Shown here piece after piece: positions 1 to 9,120 of a stretch of DNA of 16,171 nucleotides. Both the position numbers and the translations under genes were made by a program. The stretch spans positions 1 to 16,171 of the forward strand of contig CAJXFJ010000003.1 in assembly GCA_913052515.1 (NCBI GenBank), written 5' to 3'. Below the pieces are notes generated by a model, which had not been told where the DNA came from, made no database searches, and was given only the letters and a program-made list of their open reading frames with translations. This DNA comes from an uncultured Flavobacteriales bacterium. GTDB taxonomy: Bacteria > Bacteroidota > Bacteroidia > Flavobacteriales > Vicingaceae. The first letter of the stretch is position 1. Each line of letters begins with the position of its first letter.

Positions 1-44
1 TATTGCTAACGAAACCATGTTTTTTAAAAAAGCATAAAACGAAA

Positions 45-62
45 AGAGGTTCTTGAATCTCT
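45..62 (+). other. Hairpin upstream of valS, possible terminator of an upstream gene
   Basis: Seen in sequence: AGAGGTT (45-51) and AATCTCT (56-62) pair over 7 bp with one G-U wobble around a CTTG loop. It lies about 30 nt before the valS -7 element. The 3' side is pyrimidine-rich (ACTTTCATCTTTCTC) but has no clean T-run, so a terminator role for a gene left of the window is only a guess. A transcribed leader structure is unlikely, because the predicted valS start site is downstream of it. Confidence 0.25.
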
Positions 63-94
63 ACTTTCATCTTTCTCATTTAAGGTGCTTCGCT

Positions 95-102
95 TACCTT
101 TG
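95..102 (+). promoter_or_regulatory. Bacteroidota-type -7 element of the valS promoter
   Basis: TACCTTTG at 95-102 matches the Bacteroidota sigma-ABfr -7 consensus TAnnTTTG exactly. It would start transcription around 108-110 and give a leader of only about 12 nt before the valS ATG at 122. No clear TTG is visible at the -33 distance (about 72-76 reads CTTTCT), so the call rests on the -7 box and its position. Confidence 0.5.
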
Positions 103-121
103 CACCCTTAAATTTTAAGGC

Positions 122-2743
122 ATGGATATTCCTAAGAATTACGATTCTGCACAAAGCGAAAACAAATGGTACCAACATTGGCTCGATCAAGGCTTTTTTA
201 AGTCTGAGCCCGACGAAAGAGAACCTTATACGGTCTTAATTCCACCACCAAATGTAACGGGTGTTTTACACATGGGACACATGCTTAATAACACCATACA
301 AGATGTGTTGATTCGTAAAGCTCGTTTAGAAGGGAAGAATGCTTGTTGGGTGCCCGGAACAGATCATGCCTCAATTGCTACCGAAGCTAAGGTGGTAAAA
401 AGGCTTGCTTCCCAAGGAATCAAAAAGGAAGACTTAAGCCGTGAAGAATTTATGAAGCACGCTTGGGATTGGACCAACGAATACGGAGGAACCATTTTAA
501 AGCAATTAAAACGTTTGGGTGCTTCTTGCGATTGGGATCGTACGCGTTTTACCTTGGAAGATGATTTATCAGAAGCGGTTATAGAAGTCTTTATCGATTT
601 GTATCAAAAAGGAGTGATTTACCGTGGTGTTCGCATGATTAACTGGGATCCGGCTGCGCAAACAGCCCTTTCTGATGAGGAGGTGATTCACAAAGAAGTT
701 CAGTCGAATTTATATCACATTCAATATCAAATTGAAGGTAGTAATGATACGTTGACCATTGCCACTACGCGACCTGAAACCATTTTGGGTGATACCGCTA
801 TTTGTATAAACCCCAATGATGAGCGTTACACCCATTTGAAAGGAAAGCGTGCTTTGGTTCCCTTAATTGGTAGAAGTATTCCCATTATTGAAGATGAATA
901 CGTGGATTTGGAGTTTGGAACAGGCTGTTTAAAAGTTACTCCTGCACATGATATCAATGACTACGAATTAGGCGTTAAGCATAACTTAGAAAGTATTGAT
1001 ATTTTAAATGATAATGGAACTTTAAATGAGAACGCTCAATTGTATGTTGGGGAAGATCGTTTTGAAGTTCGAAAGAAAATTTCTGAAGAGTTAAAACAAA
1101 AAGGACTGCTTGTTAAAGTAGAAGCCATTACGAATAAAGTGGGACGTTCAGAAAGAACAGATGCCGTGATTGAACCTAAACTTTCTTTGCAATGGTTTTG
1201 CAATATGAAAGAAATGGCCAAGCCAGCTTTGGAAAAAGTAATGGATGATACCATTCAGTTTCATCCGGCCAATACCAAAAACACCTATAAACATTGGATG
1301 GAGAACATCAAAGATTGGTGTATTTCAAGGCAATTGTGGTGGGGGCATCAAATTCCGGCCTTTTATTATGGTAACGGACCAAAAGATTATGTAATTGCAA
1401 AAACGGCAGTAGAAGCCTTGCCTTTAGCCATTGAAAAAAGTGGAAAGTCACTTACTGAAAATGACTTGAGACAAGATGAAGATGTGCTAGATACTTGGTT
1501 TTCTTCGTGGTTGTGGCCCATTTCTGTTTTCGATGGTTTTAAGGACCCAAAGAACAAAGAGATTGAATATTACTATCCGACTAGTACTTTGGTTACTGCA
1601 CCTGACATTATGTTTTTCTGGGTGGCTCGTATGATTATGGCTGGCTATGAGTTTAGAGGTGATAAACCATTTAGTGATGTGTACTACACCGGAATGGTTC
1701 GCGATGAGCAAAGACGCAAAATGAGTAAGCAGTTAGGCAACTCTCCTGATCCTATTGAATTAATGGATAAACACAGTGCAGATGGGGTACGTGTTGGAAT
1801 GTTGCTAAGTGCACCTGCAGGAAATGATTTGTTGTTTAACGAAGATTTATGTCAGCAAGGGCGAAATTTCTCGAATAAGATTTGGAATGCCATGCGCTTA
1901 TTAAAATCTTGGGAAATAGATGAAAATGCAGCACCAACCGAAGCGGCTGAGGTGGCTAATACTTGGTTTGAAAATGCGTTCAACAAAAGTTTGCTTGACT
2001 TAGATCATAACTTCAAGCAATTCCGAATTTCAGATTGTTTAATGACCGTATACAAATTAAGTTGGGACGATTTCTGCTCTTGGTATTTAGAAATGATTAA
2101 GCCTGAATATGGAAAGCCCATTTCGGCTAAAACTTATCAGCAGGCAAAAGCCCATTTTGAAAAGTTGTTAAACATTTTGCATCCTTTTATGCCTTTTATC
2201 ACGGAAGAGATTTATCATTTGTTAGAAGAAAGAGCAGATGATGATTGCTTAGCGGTTGGAACATGGCCAAAAGTTAGTGCGGAACCTTCTGAACAAGATG
2301 ATTTTAAGGCATCTAAAGAACTGATTGTAGAACTGAGAAATGTTCGAAAGTCAAAGAATATTCCATTTAAGGAAACCCTTGAACTCTTTGGAAATGATTC
2401 AAGTATTGCAGATAATAAGTATAATGCAGTGATTAAGAAGCTCTGTAATTTGAGTGCTATTTCCTTTGAAGCAAATGAAGTGGAAAACAGTCTTTCGTTT
2501 GTAGTAGATGGAATGGAATACTTTGTGCCGATTGGTGGCCAAATTGATGTGGAAGCAGAAAAGGCAAAACTTGAAGAAGAAATTAAGTATCAAGAAGGAT
2601 TCTTGAAAAGCGTGGAGAAAAAGCTTTCCAACGAACGATTTGTGCAAAATGCGCCTGAGAAAGTGGTTGAAATTGAGCGTAAGAAAAAGGCGGATGCAGT
2701 GAATAAAATTGAGTTGTTGCAAAAACAATTAGCGGCACTTTAA
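122..2743 (+). CDS. valS: Valine--tRNA ligase (valyl-tRNA synthetase)
   Basis: Class I aminoacyl-tRNA synthetase that charges tRNA-Val in the cytoplasm. The 873-aa length is normal for bacterial ValRS. The HIGH signature appears as HMGH (residues 50-53), after the PPPNVTG stretch typical of ValRS. The KMSKS loop appears as KMSKQ (533-537). The CP1 editing domain that hydrolyses Thr-tRNA-Val carries TTRPET (215-220) and K271-V-T-P-A-H-D277 with D280, the usual editing-pocket residues. The anticodon-binding domain follows, roughly residues 600-750, and the last 60 or so residues are a charged coiled coil (tRNA-binding arm). The ATG at 122 gives the usual short N-terminus and sits just after a promoter element. 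It is 63 nt upstream of ppk1 on the same strand, so some read-through is possible. The final residue of the KMSKS loop is Q; the catalytic lysines are kept, so this looks functional. Confidence 0.98.
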   Translation: MDIPKNYDSAQSENKWYQHWLDQGFFKSEPDEREPYTVLIPPPNVTGVLHMGHMLNNTIQDVLIRKARLEGKNACWVPGTDHASIATEAKVVKRLASQGIKKEDLSREEFMKHAWDWTNEYGGTILKQLKRLGASCDWDRTRFTLEDDLSEAVIEVFIDLYQKGVIYRGVRMINWDPAAQTALSDEEVIHKEVQSNLYHIQYQIEGSNDTLTIATTRPETILGDTAICINPNDERYTHLKGKRALVPLIGRSIPIIEDEYVDLEFGTGCLKVTPAHDINDYELGVKHNLESIDILNDNGTLNENAQLYVGEDRFEVRKKISEELKQKGLLVKVEAITNKVGRSERTDAVIEPKLSLQWFCNMKEMAKPALEKVMDDTIQFHPANTKNTYKHWMENIKDWCISRQLWWGHQIPAFYYGNGPKDYVIAKTAVEALPLAIEKSGKSLTENDLRQDEDVLDTWFSSWLWPISVFDGFKDPKNKEIEYYYPTSTLVTAPDIMFFWVARMIMAGYEFRGDKPFSDVYYTGMVRDEQRRKMSKQLGNSPDPIELMDKHSADGVRVGMLLSAPAGNDLLFNEDLCQQGRNFSNKIWNAMRLLKSWEIDENAAPTEAAEVANTWFENAFNKSLLDLDHNFKQFRISDCLMTVYKLSWDDFCSWYLEMIKPEYGKPISAKTYQQAKAHFEKLLNILHPFMPFITEEIYHLLEERADDDCLAVGTWPKVSAEPSEQDDFKASKELIVELRNVRKSKNIPFKETLELFGNDSSIADNKYNAVIKKLCNLSAISFEANEVENSLSFVVDGMEYFVPIGGQIDVEAEKAKLEEEIKYQEGFLKSVEKKLSNERFVQNAPEKVVEIERKKKADAVNKIELLQKQLAAL

Positions 2744-2781
2744 TCTAGAGATTAATTAACATTCAGTTAAAACAAAAAATG

Positions 2782-2803
2782 TTGCTTTACAAGCTTTAAG
2801 CAA
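2782..2803 (+). repeat. Inverted repeat immediately before the ppk1 start codon
   Basis: TTGCTT (2782-2787) and AAGCAA (2798-2803) are perfect 6-bp arms around a 10-nt spacer. The dyad ends 3 nt before the ppk1 ATG at 2807. The GCTT inside the left arm can alternatively pair with AAGC at 2791-2794 (3-nt loop). It could be an RNA hairpin that covers the ribosome-binding region or an operator. No -7 element is convincing in the 63-nt valS-ppk1 gap. Confidence 0.35.
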
Positions 2804-2806
2804 ATT

Positions 2807-4879
2807 ATGGCAAGAGAAGTTTATCAGTTTCACGATAGAGAAATTAGTTGGTTGTCTTTCAACGAAAGAGTACTTCAAGAAGCAGAAGACCCCAACGTGC
2901 CATTAATTGAACGCTTGAAGTTTTTAGGAATTTATTCAAACAACTTAGATGAGTTTTTTCGGGTGAGAGTCCCAACGGTTCAACGCATGATTCGCTTTGG
3001 TAAGCAGGCGATACCGTTACTTGGTTTTGACCCTAAAAAAACGCTGAAAGAAGTATACGCAAAGAACAAAGAACTTCGGGCTCGCTTTGAGGAAACCTAT
3101 GTCAATTTAAAGAAGGAGCTTGAAGAAGAGAAAATCTTTTTTCTCAATGAAAAACAATTGAGCGAGCATCAAAGAGAAATTGTTGCAAAGTATTTTGATA
3201 GCACGGTTCGACCAACCTTAGTTCCTGTGATGCTTACGGAAGAACGTGAGTTACCTGAACTAAACGGAAAGGCCATTTATTTGGCCATTAAATTGTACAA
3301 TGGACCAGCTAAAAACCCAACGGATGTTCGTTACGCGTTATTAGAAGTTCCTTCTATGGTTATTTCGCGTTTTTATGTTTTAGCCGATGAAAAAGGAAGA
3401 AAAAACATTGTTTTATTAGATGATGTTATTCGAGCTAACCTACATGATGTTTTTCACATTTTTCACTACGAACACATTGAGGCTTATACCATAAAAATTA
3501 CGCGTGATGCGGAATTGGATATTGAAGATGATGTGACCACTGGCTTTATGGAAAAGCTAGCGGTAAGCTTAAAAAATAGAAAAAAAGGAGATCCGGTTCG
3601 CTTTGTTCATGATGAAAAAATTCCAAAGGATTTATTGAAATTTTTGATTCGGAAGGTGGGAATGGAAGCCGATGATGTAATTGTACCTGGTGGGCGCTAT
3701 CACAACTTCAAAGATTACATTGATTTTCCAAAAATTGGGGCTCCTCATTTGCGCTATAGACCATTGCCTGCATTAGAGCATCCAATTTTAAAAGAATCTC
3801 AAAGTATTTTTAAAGCCATTCGTGAGCAAGATATCTTATTGAGTTATCCTTATCAATCCTATCACCACATTATTGATTTGTTGCGTGAAGCGGCTATTGA
3901 TCCTGATGTTCAATCGATAAAAATTACAGTTTATCGTTTGGTAAGCCGAAGTTCAAAAGTGGTGCATAGCTTAATCAATGCCGCTAGAAATGGAAAGAAG
4001 GTTACGGTAGTAGTAGAGCTTAAAGCCCGTTTCGATGAAGAGTCGAATATGAACTATGCTGATAAGTTGCAAGACGAAGGAGTACAAGTGATTTTTGGAG
4101 CACCTGGTTTAAAAGTGCACACTAAATTGTTACTCATTAAACGCAAGGAAAATGGAAAGTCTGTGCGTTATGCACACATTGGTACTGGTAATTTTCATGA
4201 AAGCACTGCACGTTTATACTGCGACCATTCTTTATTGACTTGCCATCCCAAAATTGTAAATGAGGTCAATAAGGTGTTTAAATTTTTTAAAGACAATTAC
4301 AAGCGTTATTCGTTTAAAGAGCTTTTGGTTGCCCCTTTTAATTCCAGACATCGATTTTATGATTTAATTCAGCAAGAAATTGAAAATGCCAAAGCAGGTA
4401 AAGAGGCTTATATGGTCATAAAAGTCAACTCCATTCAAGATAAGGAGATGGCTGAAAAATTATACAAAGCCAGTCAAGCAGGAGTGAAAATTAAAATTAT
4501 TGCACGAAGCATTAACAATATAGTATGTGGCATTGAAAACCAAAGTGAGAATATTGAAGCGATAAGCATTGTAGACCGCATGTTGGAACATGCACGCATA
4601 CTCATTTTTGCCAACGGAGGTGAAGAAAAAATATACATGGGTTCATCGGATTGGATGAAAAGAAACTTAGATGGTAGAGTAGAAGTGATGGTTCCAGTTT
4701 ACGATGAGAAAGTAAGAGAAATGCTTAAAACGGTAATTAATTATCAACTTAAGGATAATGTAAAAGCTCGATATTGGGATGCCAAATTGAGCAATACATA
4801 CAAACAAAAAGGAAAACGTGCCTCTTTCCGTTCGCAATATGAACTATACGATTATTTTAAAAAATTAGAACAAGTATAA
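2807..4879 (+). CDS. ppk1: Polyphosphate kinase 1
   Basis: PPK1 reversibly transfers the terminal phosphate of ATP onto inorganic polyphosphate and is the main polyP-synthesising enzyme. The 690-aa length fits the family. The N-terminal domain begins with the diagnostic stretch around REISWLSFNERVLQEA and NNLDEFFRVRV, in which the asparagine that contacts the ATP base lies. Two phospholipase-D-like catalytic domains follow: the autophosphorylated histidine is H438 in KVHTKLLLI, with GTGNFHESTARLY just after it, and the second conserved histidine is H595 in RMLEHARILIF. These correspond to H435 and H592 of E. coli PPK. The gene is followed after 50 nt by an exopolyphosphatase gene, the classical ppk-ppx pairing. 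A dyad symmetry lies directly in front of the start codon and may influence expression. I see no truncation or missing catalytic residue. Confidence 0.97.
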   Translation: MAREVYQFHDREISWLSFNERVLQEAEDPNVPLIERLKFLGIYSNNLDEFFRVRVPTVQRMIRFGKQAIPLLGFDPKKTLKEVYAKNKELRARFEETYVNLKKELEEEKIFFLNEKQLSEHQREIVAKYFDSTVRPTLVPVMLTEERELPELNGKAIYLAIKLYNGPAKNPTDVRYALLEVPSMVISRFYVLADEKGRKNIVLLDDVIRANLHDVFHIFHYEHIEAYTIKITRDAELDIEDDVTTGFMEKLAVSLKNRKKGDPVRFVHDEKIPKDLLKFLIRKVGMEADDVIVPGGRYHNFKDYIDFPKIGAPHLRYRPLPALEHPILKESQSIFKAIREQDILLSYPYQSYHHIIDLLREAAIDPDVQSIKITVYRLVSRSSKVVHSLINAARNGKKVTVVVELKARFDEESNMNYADKLQDEGVQVIFGAPGLKVHTKLLLIKRKENGKSVRYAHIGTGNFHESTARLYCDHSLLTCHPKIVNEVNKVFKFFKDNYKRYSFKELLVAPFNSRHRFYDLIQQEIENAKAGKEAYMVIKVNSIQDKEMAEKLYKASQAGVKIKIIARSINNIVCGIENQSENIEAISIVDRMLEHARILIFANGGEEKIYMGSSDWMKRNLDGRVEVMVPVYDEKVREMLKTVINYQLKDNVKARYWDAKLSNTYKQKGKRASFRSQYELYDYFKKLEQV

Positions 4880-4915
4880 ATTGCTGTGAAGCTTAGTTCT
4901 TATTTGTTCATTGTT

Positions 4916-4923
4916 TACCTTTA
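4916..4923 (+). promoter_or_regulatory. Possible weak -7 element before ppx
   Basis: TACCTTTA at 4916-4923 differs from TAnnTTTG by the last base and resembles the valS element (TTACCTTT is shared). With the ATG at 4930, transcription would start at or next to the start codon, giving a leaderless message. This is weak evidence; ppx may simply be co-transcribed with ppk1. Confidence 0.25.
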
Positions 4924-4929
4924 AGCGCT

Positions 4930-5829
4930 ATGGAAGATACCCTCCGATTTGCTGCTGTTGATATAGGTTCAAACGCTGTTCGCCTGTTTTTTAGTTATGT
5001 ATTTGAAACCCAATTAGGCCCTGTTTTCAAAAAAGCATCCTTAGTTCGATTACCCATTCGTTTGGGCGAAGATTCCTTTCATGGAAATGCCATTAGTGAT
5101 AAAAAAGTAGAAGCTCTAGTAGAAGCCATGATTGCTTTTAAGCACTTAAAGGCTGCTTATGGCGTAAGAGCATTTCGGGTTTGTGCTACTTCTGCCATGC
5201 GCGATGCAACCAATGGTCAAGAAGTGATTGAGAAAGTAAAGACAAGCAGTGGAATTGAAATTGAATTGATAGATGGGGAAGAGGAAGCCGCTTTGATTTA
5301 TGAAAACCACATTGCGGAAAAACTCGACCATAATTTTTCATACCTCTATATGGATGTTGGAGGAGGTAGCACAGAATTTACCCTTTTTGAAAATGGAAAG
5401 AAAGTAGATTCATGTTCCTTTAACATTGGAACCATTCGTTTAAAAGAAAACCTTGTTACAGAAGAAAGTTGGAAGGAGATGGAAAGGTGGCTTCGAAATA
5501 TCCAAAAGCAAAGTCACCCAAAGAACATCATTGGCTCAGGAGGAAATATCAATACCGTTTTTAAATTATCCATGCTTAAACCCATGGAGCCACTATCGGT
5601 AGTAAAAGTTCGCAAATGGCGCATGGATTTAAACAAACTTACGTTTGATGAAATGATTGCTGAATTAGGTTTACGTCCCGACCGAGCAGATGTAATTATA
5701 CCAGCTTTAGATTTATTTGCTTTTGCAGCTCGACATGCAGGTGTTCGACATTTTATAGTGCCCAAAGTCGGATTGGTAGATGGGATAGTTCATCAACTCT
5801 ACAATGAATTTAAAGCAAACGAAAGTTAA
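4930..5829 (+). CDS. ppx: Exopolyphosphatase, Ppx/GppA family (short form)
   Basis: Member of the ASKHA-fold Ppx/GppA phosphatases, which release phosphate processively from polyphosphate and in some cases hydrolyse pppGpp to ppGpp. Visible motifs are the phosphate-1 loop AVDIGSNAVRL (9-19), ATSAMRDATNG (86-96), DGEEEA (115-120, containing the catalytic glutamate), the phosphate-2 loop DVGGGSTEF (142-150) and GSGGN (202-206). At 299 aa it has only the two N-terminal actin-like domains and lacks the C-terminal HD-like domains of the 513-aa E. coli enzyme. This short form is usual in Bacteroidota and is not a truncation. It follows ppk1 by 50 nt and precedes a secreted SGNH hydrolase gene by 23 nt, so all three may be one transcript. 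Assignment as polyphosphatase rather than pppGpp phosphatase rests mostly on the ppk1 neighbour. Confidence 0.9.
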   Translation: MEDTLRFAAVDIGSNAVRLFFSYVFETQLGPVFKKASLVRLPIRLGEDSFHGNAISDKKVEALVEAMIAFKHLKAAYGVRAFRVCATSAMRDATNGQEVIEKVKTSSGIEIELIDGEEEAALIYENHIAEKLDHNFSYLYMDVGGGSTEFTLFENGKKVDSCSFNIGTIRLKENLVTEESWKEMERWLRNIQKQSHPKNIIGSGGNINTVFKLSMLKPMEPLSVVKVRKWRMDLNKLTFDEMIAELGLRPDRADVIIPALDLFAFAARHAGVRHFIVPKVGLVDGIVHQLYNEFKANES

Positions 5830-5852
5830 ATATGTCTATATTGCTTTGATTT

Positions 5853-8096
5853 ATGAAGCAGTATCTTAGTCTCTGTATCAGTTTATTCTTATTTTCTTCT
5901 CTTTTCAGTCAAGTTGTAGTTTCTCCATGTGCCTATAATAATCCTAAAACCATAGTTATTTTAGGTTCATCAACGGCTGCCGGTAGCGGCCCAAGTAGTT
6001 CAGACAGTACCTGGGTAAACCGTTACCGAAAATATGTTCAAGGTATTCATGCTCAGAATCAAGTTATCAATTTAGCGGTTGGGGGAACAACTACTTATAA
6101 CATCATGCCTGATTGGTTCATAGCTCCTTCTAATAGACCTGTAAGAGATACTACAAAGAACATTTCTGAAGCCTTGCGAAGAGGAGCAGATGCAATTATT
6201 GTAAATATGCCTTCCAATGATGCAGCTCGAGGACATAATGCTGCTGAACAAATGGGCAATTTTAGATTATTAAAACAAATTGCAGATAGTGCAGCCATTC
6301 CTATTTGGATTTGCACAACTCAACCTCGAACATTTGGAGCCAGTCAAATTGCCATTCAATTAAATACAAGAGATTCGGTATTGGCTAATTTTGGTCAATT
6401 TGCCATCGACTTTTGGAATCCCTTTGCGAATTCTTCAAATGTGATTAATCCCATTTTTGATTCCGGTGATGGTGTTCACATGAATGATACGGCTCATGGC
6501 ATACTTTATCAAAAAGTGATCGCTGAGCAAGTGTTAAATTACTTGGCAGATACCTTAAATTATGTAGACCATCAATGGTTAAACTTTTTTGTAGAAAATC
6601 CATCGGTTTGCGGAGATAGTGCAACAGTTTTTAATGTGGTTGTAGGTAATTTTGGTCAGCAATCTAACCAACGAATTGGAACTGAGCTTATTTTTTACGA
6701 TCACATTACCAATCAGAGCGATACCATGCAATGGATTAATAATTCTCCTTTAAATGGTTGTGTTTTAGATACCATTCGATTTATTAGAAATACCAGTATG
6801 GGTGTAAATTTTGAAATGTTTGGATATTTAAACACTTCTGATTCAATCATACAAAATGATAGTTCTTTAATTGAAAATTATTCTACCATTGGGAAACCAA
6901 ATTTAACCGTGTTTCATGATACGGTTTGTTTTCAAGATTCGGCTTATTTGTGGGTTAAAAGTGATGCCGATCAAATATTTTGGTACGACTCTCTTCATTC
7001 GATGAATCCAATTGCAAGTGGAGATAGTCTTGTGTTTCTATTGTTACAGGCAAATCGTTGTGTTTATGTTCAGTCCATTCGCGGGCCACTTCATTTTCAT
7101 GAGTCATTACTTACAAGAAGTTCATCCAATGTGAATTATAATGGGGTGATGTTCAACATCATTGCGAAAGATAGTATTACAATTGATAGCCTGAGTGTGA
7201 AAATTAATTCTACTGGGACCCTTGGAGTGCAAGCGCTCTATCGAAATGGCTCTTATTTGGGCTATGAAACTCAATCTACTGCTTGGACTGCATGGGATAT
7301 AGATACAGTGAGTATTTCCAACAGCGGAGATTTTGGGATACTTCACCTTCCAACTAAAACTTTAGCTCCAAACGATACCTTGGGAGTATATCTTTACATG
7401 CAAAACTCTTCGGCTCAGCTATCTTATTATCGAACCTCAGGTCCAGATACCATTCAAAATAGCAAAATAAGCATCCCAAGTGGAAGCGGCATTAGCCATA
7501 CTTTTGGAACCATTTATACCCCTCGAAACTATTGTGGCGAGGTGTTTTATCATTATGGTTATAATCCTTTGGGAGATTGCCATACCGACCGTGTTGAGGT
7601 TAAAGCAAGTTGGAGTCAAGAAGTACTTGATTTGGGTAATGATACAACCATCTCAATAGGTTCTTCTATAAGTTTAAGTATCCCTTCAAATTATAGTCAA
7701 GTATTGTGGAGCAATGGAGCTATTACAAATACGCTTTTGGTAGATAGCTCAAATTTTGGGATAGGCACGCATCAAATTTGGGTTCAAGCCATAGATCCTT
7801 ATGGTTGTCTACTTTCTGATACCATTTTATTAAGTTTAAGTCAAACAGTAAGTGTTGATGAGTATAGTGTGCAATCCATAACAGTCTTTCCTAATCCAAC
7901 TAATGGAAAAGTGAAGATTACAGGAATTGAAGAGCCAAAACAAATCGAAGTATTTGATTTGAAAGGAAAACTTGTTTTTGAAGAAAACAATCTTCAAAAG
8001 GAATTGGATTTATCTTTCTTAGTTAAGGGAGTATATTACTTAAAAGTTCAATCTACAAATAGAAGCTATGAACCCATAAAGTTGGTGGTTTGGTAG
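5853..8096 (+). CDS. Secreted SGNH/GDSL-type hydrolase with T9SS type A sorting domain
   Basis: A 747-aa exported multidomain protein. Residues 1-20 form a signal peptide (hydrophobic core followed by LFSQ). An SGNH esterase domain covers about 30-230: block I GSST with nucleophile S40, block II glycine in NLAVGG (73-78), block III PSND with N122, and block V DGVH with D206 and H209, the likely catalytic pair partners. About 230-670 is beta-rich, with repeated Ig/PKD-like segments; one around 605-670 has the LGNDTTI...LWSNG pattern common in Bacteroidota adhesin-like proteins. Residues 674-747 match the Por_Secre_tail (FPNPTNGKVKI...FDLKGK...LVKGVYYLKV), so T9SS export across the outer membrane is expected. 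The substrate is unknown; SGNH domains commonly remove acyl groups from carbohydrates or lipids. It starts 23 nt after ppx, and its TAG directly abuts the meaB stop on the other strand. Confidence 0.88.
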   Translation: MKQYLSLCISLFLFSSLFSQVVVSPCAYNNPKTIVILGSSTAAGSGPSSSDSTWVNRYRKYVQGIHAQNQVINLAVGGTTTYNIMPDWFIAPSNRPVRDTTKNISEALRRGADAIIVNMPSNDAARGHNAAEQMGNFRLLKQIADSAAIPIWICTTQPRTFGASQIAIQLNTRDSVLANFGQFAIDFWNPFANSSNVINPIFDSGDGVHMNDTAHGILYQKVIAEQVLNYLADTLNYVDHQWLNFFVENPSVCGDSATVFNVVVGNFGQQSNQRIGTELIFYDHITNQSDTMQWINNSPLNGCVLDTIRFIRNTSMGVNFEMFGYLNTSDSIIQNDSSLIENYSTIGKPNLTVFHDTVCFQDSAYLWVKSDADQIFWYDSLHSMNPIASGDSLVFLLLQANRCVYVQSIRGPLHFHESLLTRSSSNVNYNGVMFNIIAKDSITIDSLSVKINSTGTLGVQALYRNGSYLGYETQSTAWTAWDIDTVSISNSGDFGILHLPTKTLAPNDTLGVYLYMQNSSAQLSYYRTSGPDTIQNSKISIPSGSGISHTFGTIYTPRNYCGEVFYHYGYNPLGDCHTDRVEVKASWSQEVLDLGNDTTISIGSSISLSIPSNYSQVLWSNGAITNTLLVDSSNFGIGTHQIWVQAIDPYGCLLSDTILLSLSQTVSVDEYSVQSITVFPNPTNGKVKITGIEEPKQIEVFDLKGKLVFEENNLQKELDLSFLVKGVYYLKVQSTNRSYEPIKLVVW

Positions 8097-9116
8097 TTAA
8101 ATCTCCTGCTTAAACGCTTCAAAAATTACCTTAGCAGCTTCATAAGGCGAAATTTCTTTTTGTTCCACCTGTAGCTCTAATTCTTGCAGTTTACTTTTTA
8201 AATTTTCTGAAGAAAATAGGGAGCGGCGTAAAAGCTCATCAATGGTTTTGATAAACCAAGAGCGTAATTGTTTTTGTCTTTGTCGTTCAAAAAATCCACT
8301 TTCTAGCGTGGTAGATTTAAAATCTTGAATCATTTGCCAGGCCATGTCCATGTTTTCATGATGCAAAGCTGAGCATAAACCAACCTTTGCTTGCCACTTG
8401 CTTGGACTAGGTGAAAATAAATGAAGGGCATTTTGATATTCTCTTTTCGCTCGTTTTGCGGCAGCTAAATTTTCTCCTTCAGCTTTGTTAATTAGTAAGC
8501 CATCTGCCATTTCCATGATTCCACGTTTAATGCCTTGTAATTCATCTCCAGCACCGGCAAGCATTAGTAGTAAAAAGAAATCGGTCATTTGTCGTACTTC
8601 CGTTTCCGACTGACCAACACCAACTGTTTCAACTATAATTACCTCAAAGCCTGCTGCTTCACATAAAATAATGCTTTCACGACTATGATGTGCTACTCCA
8701 CCTAAACTTCCAGAACTTGGGCTCGGACGAATAAAAGCGTTTGGATGCACACTCAGCTTTTTCATGCGCGTTTTATCACCCAAAATGCTGCCTTTGCTTC
8801 TCTCACTACTTGGGTCAACTGCTAAAATGGCTAGTTTTTTATTTTCCTTTTCAATCAAGTGTAAACCAAAACTTTCAATAAAGGTACTTTTCCCAACGCC
8901 TGGAACTCCTGTAATTCCAATGCGGATGCTATTTCCACTGTGGGGCAAGCAAGCTTGAATAATGCGATTGGCTTCTTCCCGATCGCTTGTTTTTTTACTT
9001 TCACATAAAGTAATGGCACGGCTTAGAGCAATAAAATCACCTAGAAGTATTCCTTCAATCAATTGCTCGGCAGTCGGTTTTTGCGCTTTTTTACGTTTAT
9101 AGTGTTGGTTCTGCAA
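8097..9116 (-). CDS. meaB: MeaB/ArgK-type G3E GTPase, chaperone of methylmalonyl-CoA mutase (TTG start)
   Basis: MeaB proteins guard adenosylcobalamin loading and protect methylmalonyl-CoA mutase in a GTP-dependent way. The 339 aa show the family hallmarks: Walker A GVPGVGKST (70-78), the DPSS switch region (101-104), ETVGVGQSE (163-171), and the guanine-specificity motif as NKAE (210-213) instead of the usual NKxD. The C-terminal helical dimerisation region is present. The start is a TTG codon 4 nt after the stop of the upstream methyltransferase gene. Upstream the frame stays open only to a stop at 9174-9176 with no ATG, GTG or TTG, and the first internal methionine (118) is already past Walker A, so TTG is the credible start. 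It is the last gene of the ddl operon. No mutase subunit genes are in the window, so its client must be encoded elsewhere. Its stop abuts that of the SGNH hydrolase gene. Confidence 0.92.
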   Translation of the reverse strand: MQNQHYKRKKAQKPTAEQLIEGILLGDFIALSRAITLCESKKTSDREEANRIIQACLPHSGNSIRIGITGVPGVGKSTFIESFGLHLIEKENKKLAILAVDPSSERSKGSILGDKTRMKKLSVHPNAFIRPSPSSGSLGGVAHHSRESIILCEAAGFEVIIVETVGVGQSETEVRQMTDFFLLLMLAGAGDELQGIKRGIMEMADGLLINKAEGENLAAAKRAKREYQNALHLFSPSPSKWQAKVGLCSALHHENMDMAWQMIQDFKSTTLESGFFERQRQKQLRSWFIKTIDELLRRSLFSSENLKSKLQELELQVEQKEISPYEAAKVIFEAFKQEI

Positions 9117-9120
9117 GGGT

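Noticed and set aside
1718..1732. KMSKQ instead of KMSKS in ValRS as a sign of inactivity
   Set aside because: Both lysines of the loop are kept, the last position is tolerant in class I synthetases, and every other ValRS motif is intact.
2399..2728. 109-codon open frame on the minus strand inside the end of valS
   Set aside because: It lies opposite the clearly coding ValRS coiled coil, has no recognisable domain and reads as the antisense of lysine/glutamate-rich codons (Phe/Leu-rich).
2740..2755. TTAATC-TAGA-GATTAA hairpin over the valS stop as a terminator
   Set aside because: The stem is 6 bp with a single G-C pair and no T-run follows, so termination is unlikely; probably chance in AT-rich sequence.
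4930..5829. Ppx as a truncated pseudogene because it lacks the C-terminal half of E. coli PPX
   Set aside because: All active-site motifs are present and about 300-aa two-domain forms are normal in Bacteroidota and many other bacteria.
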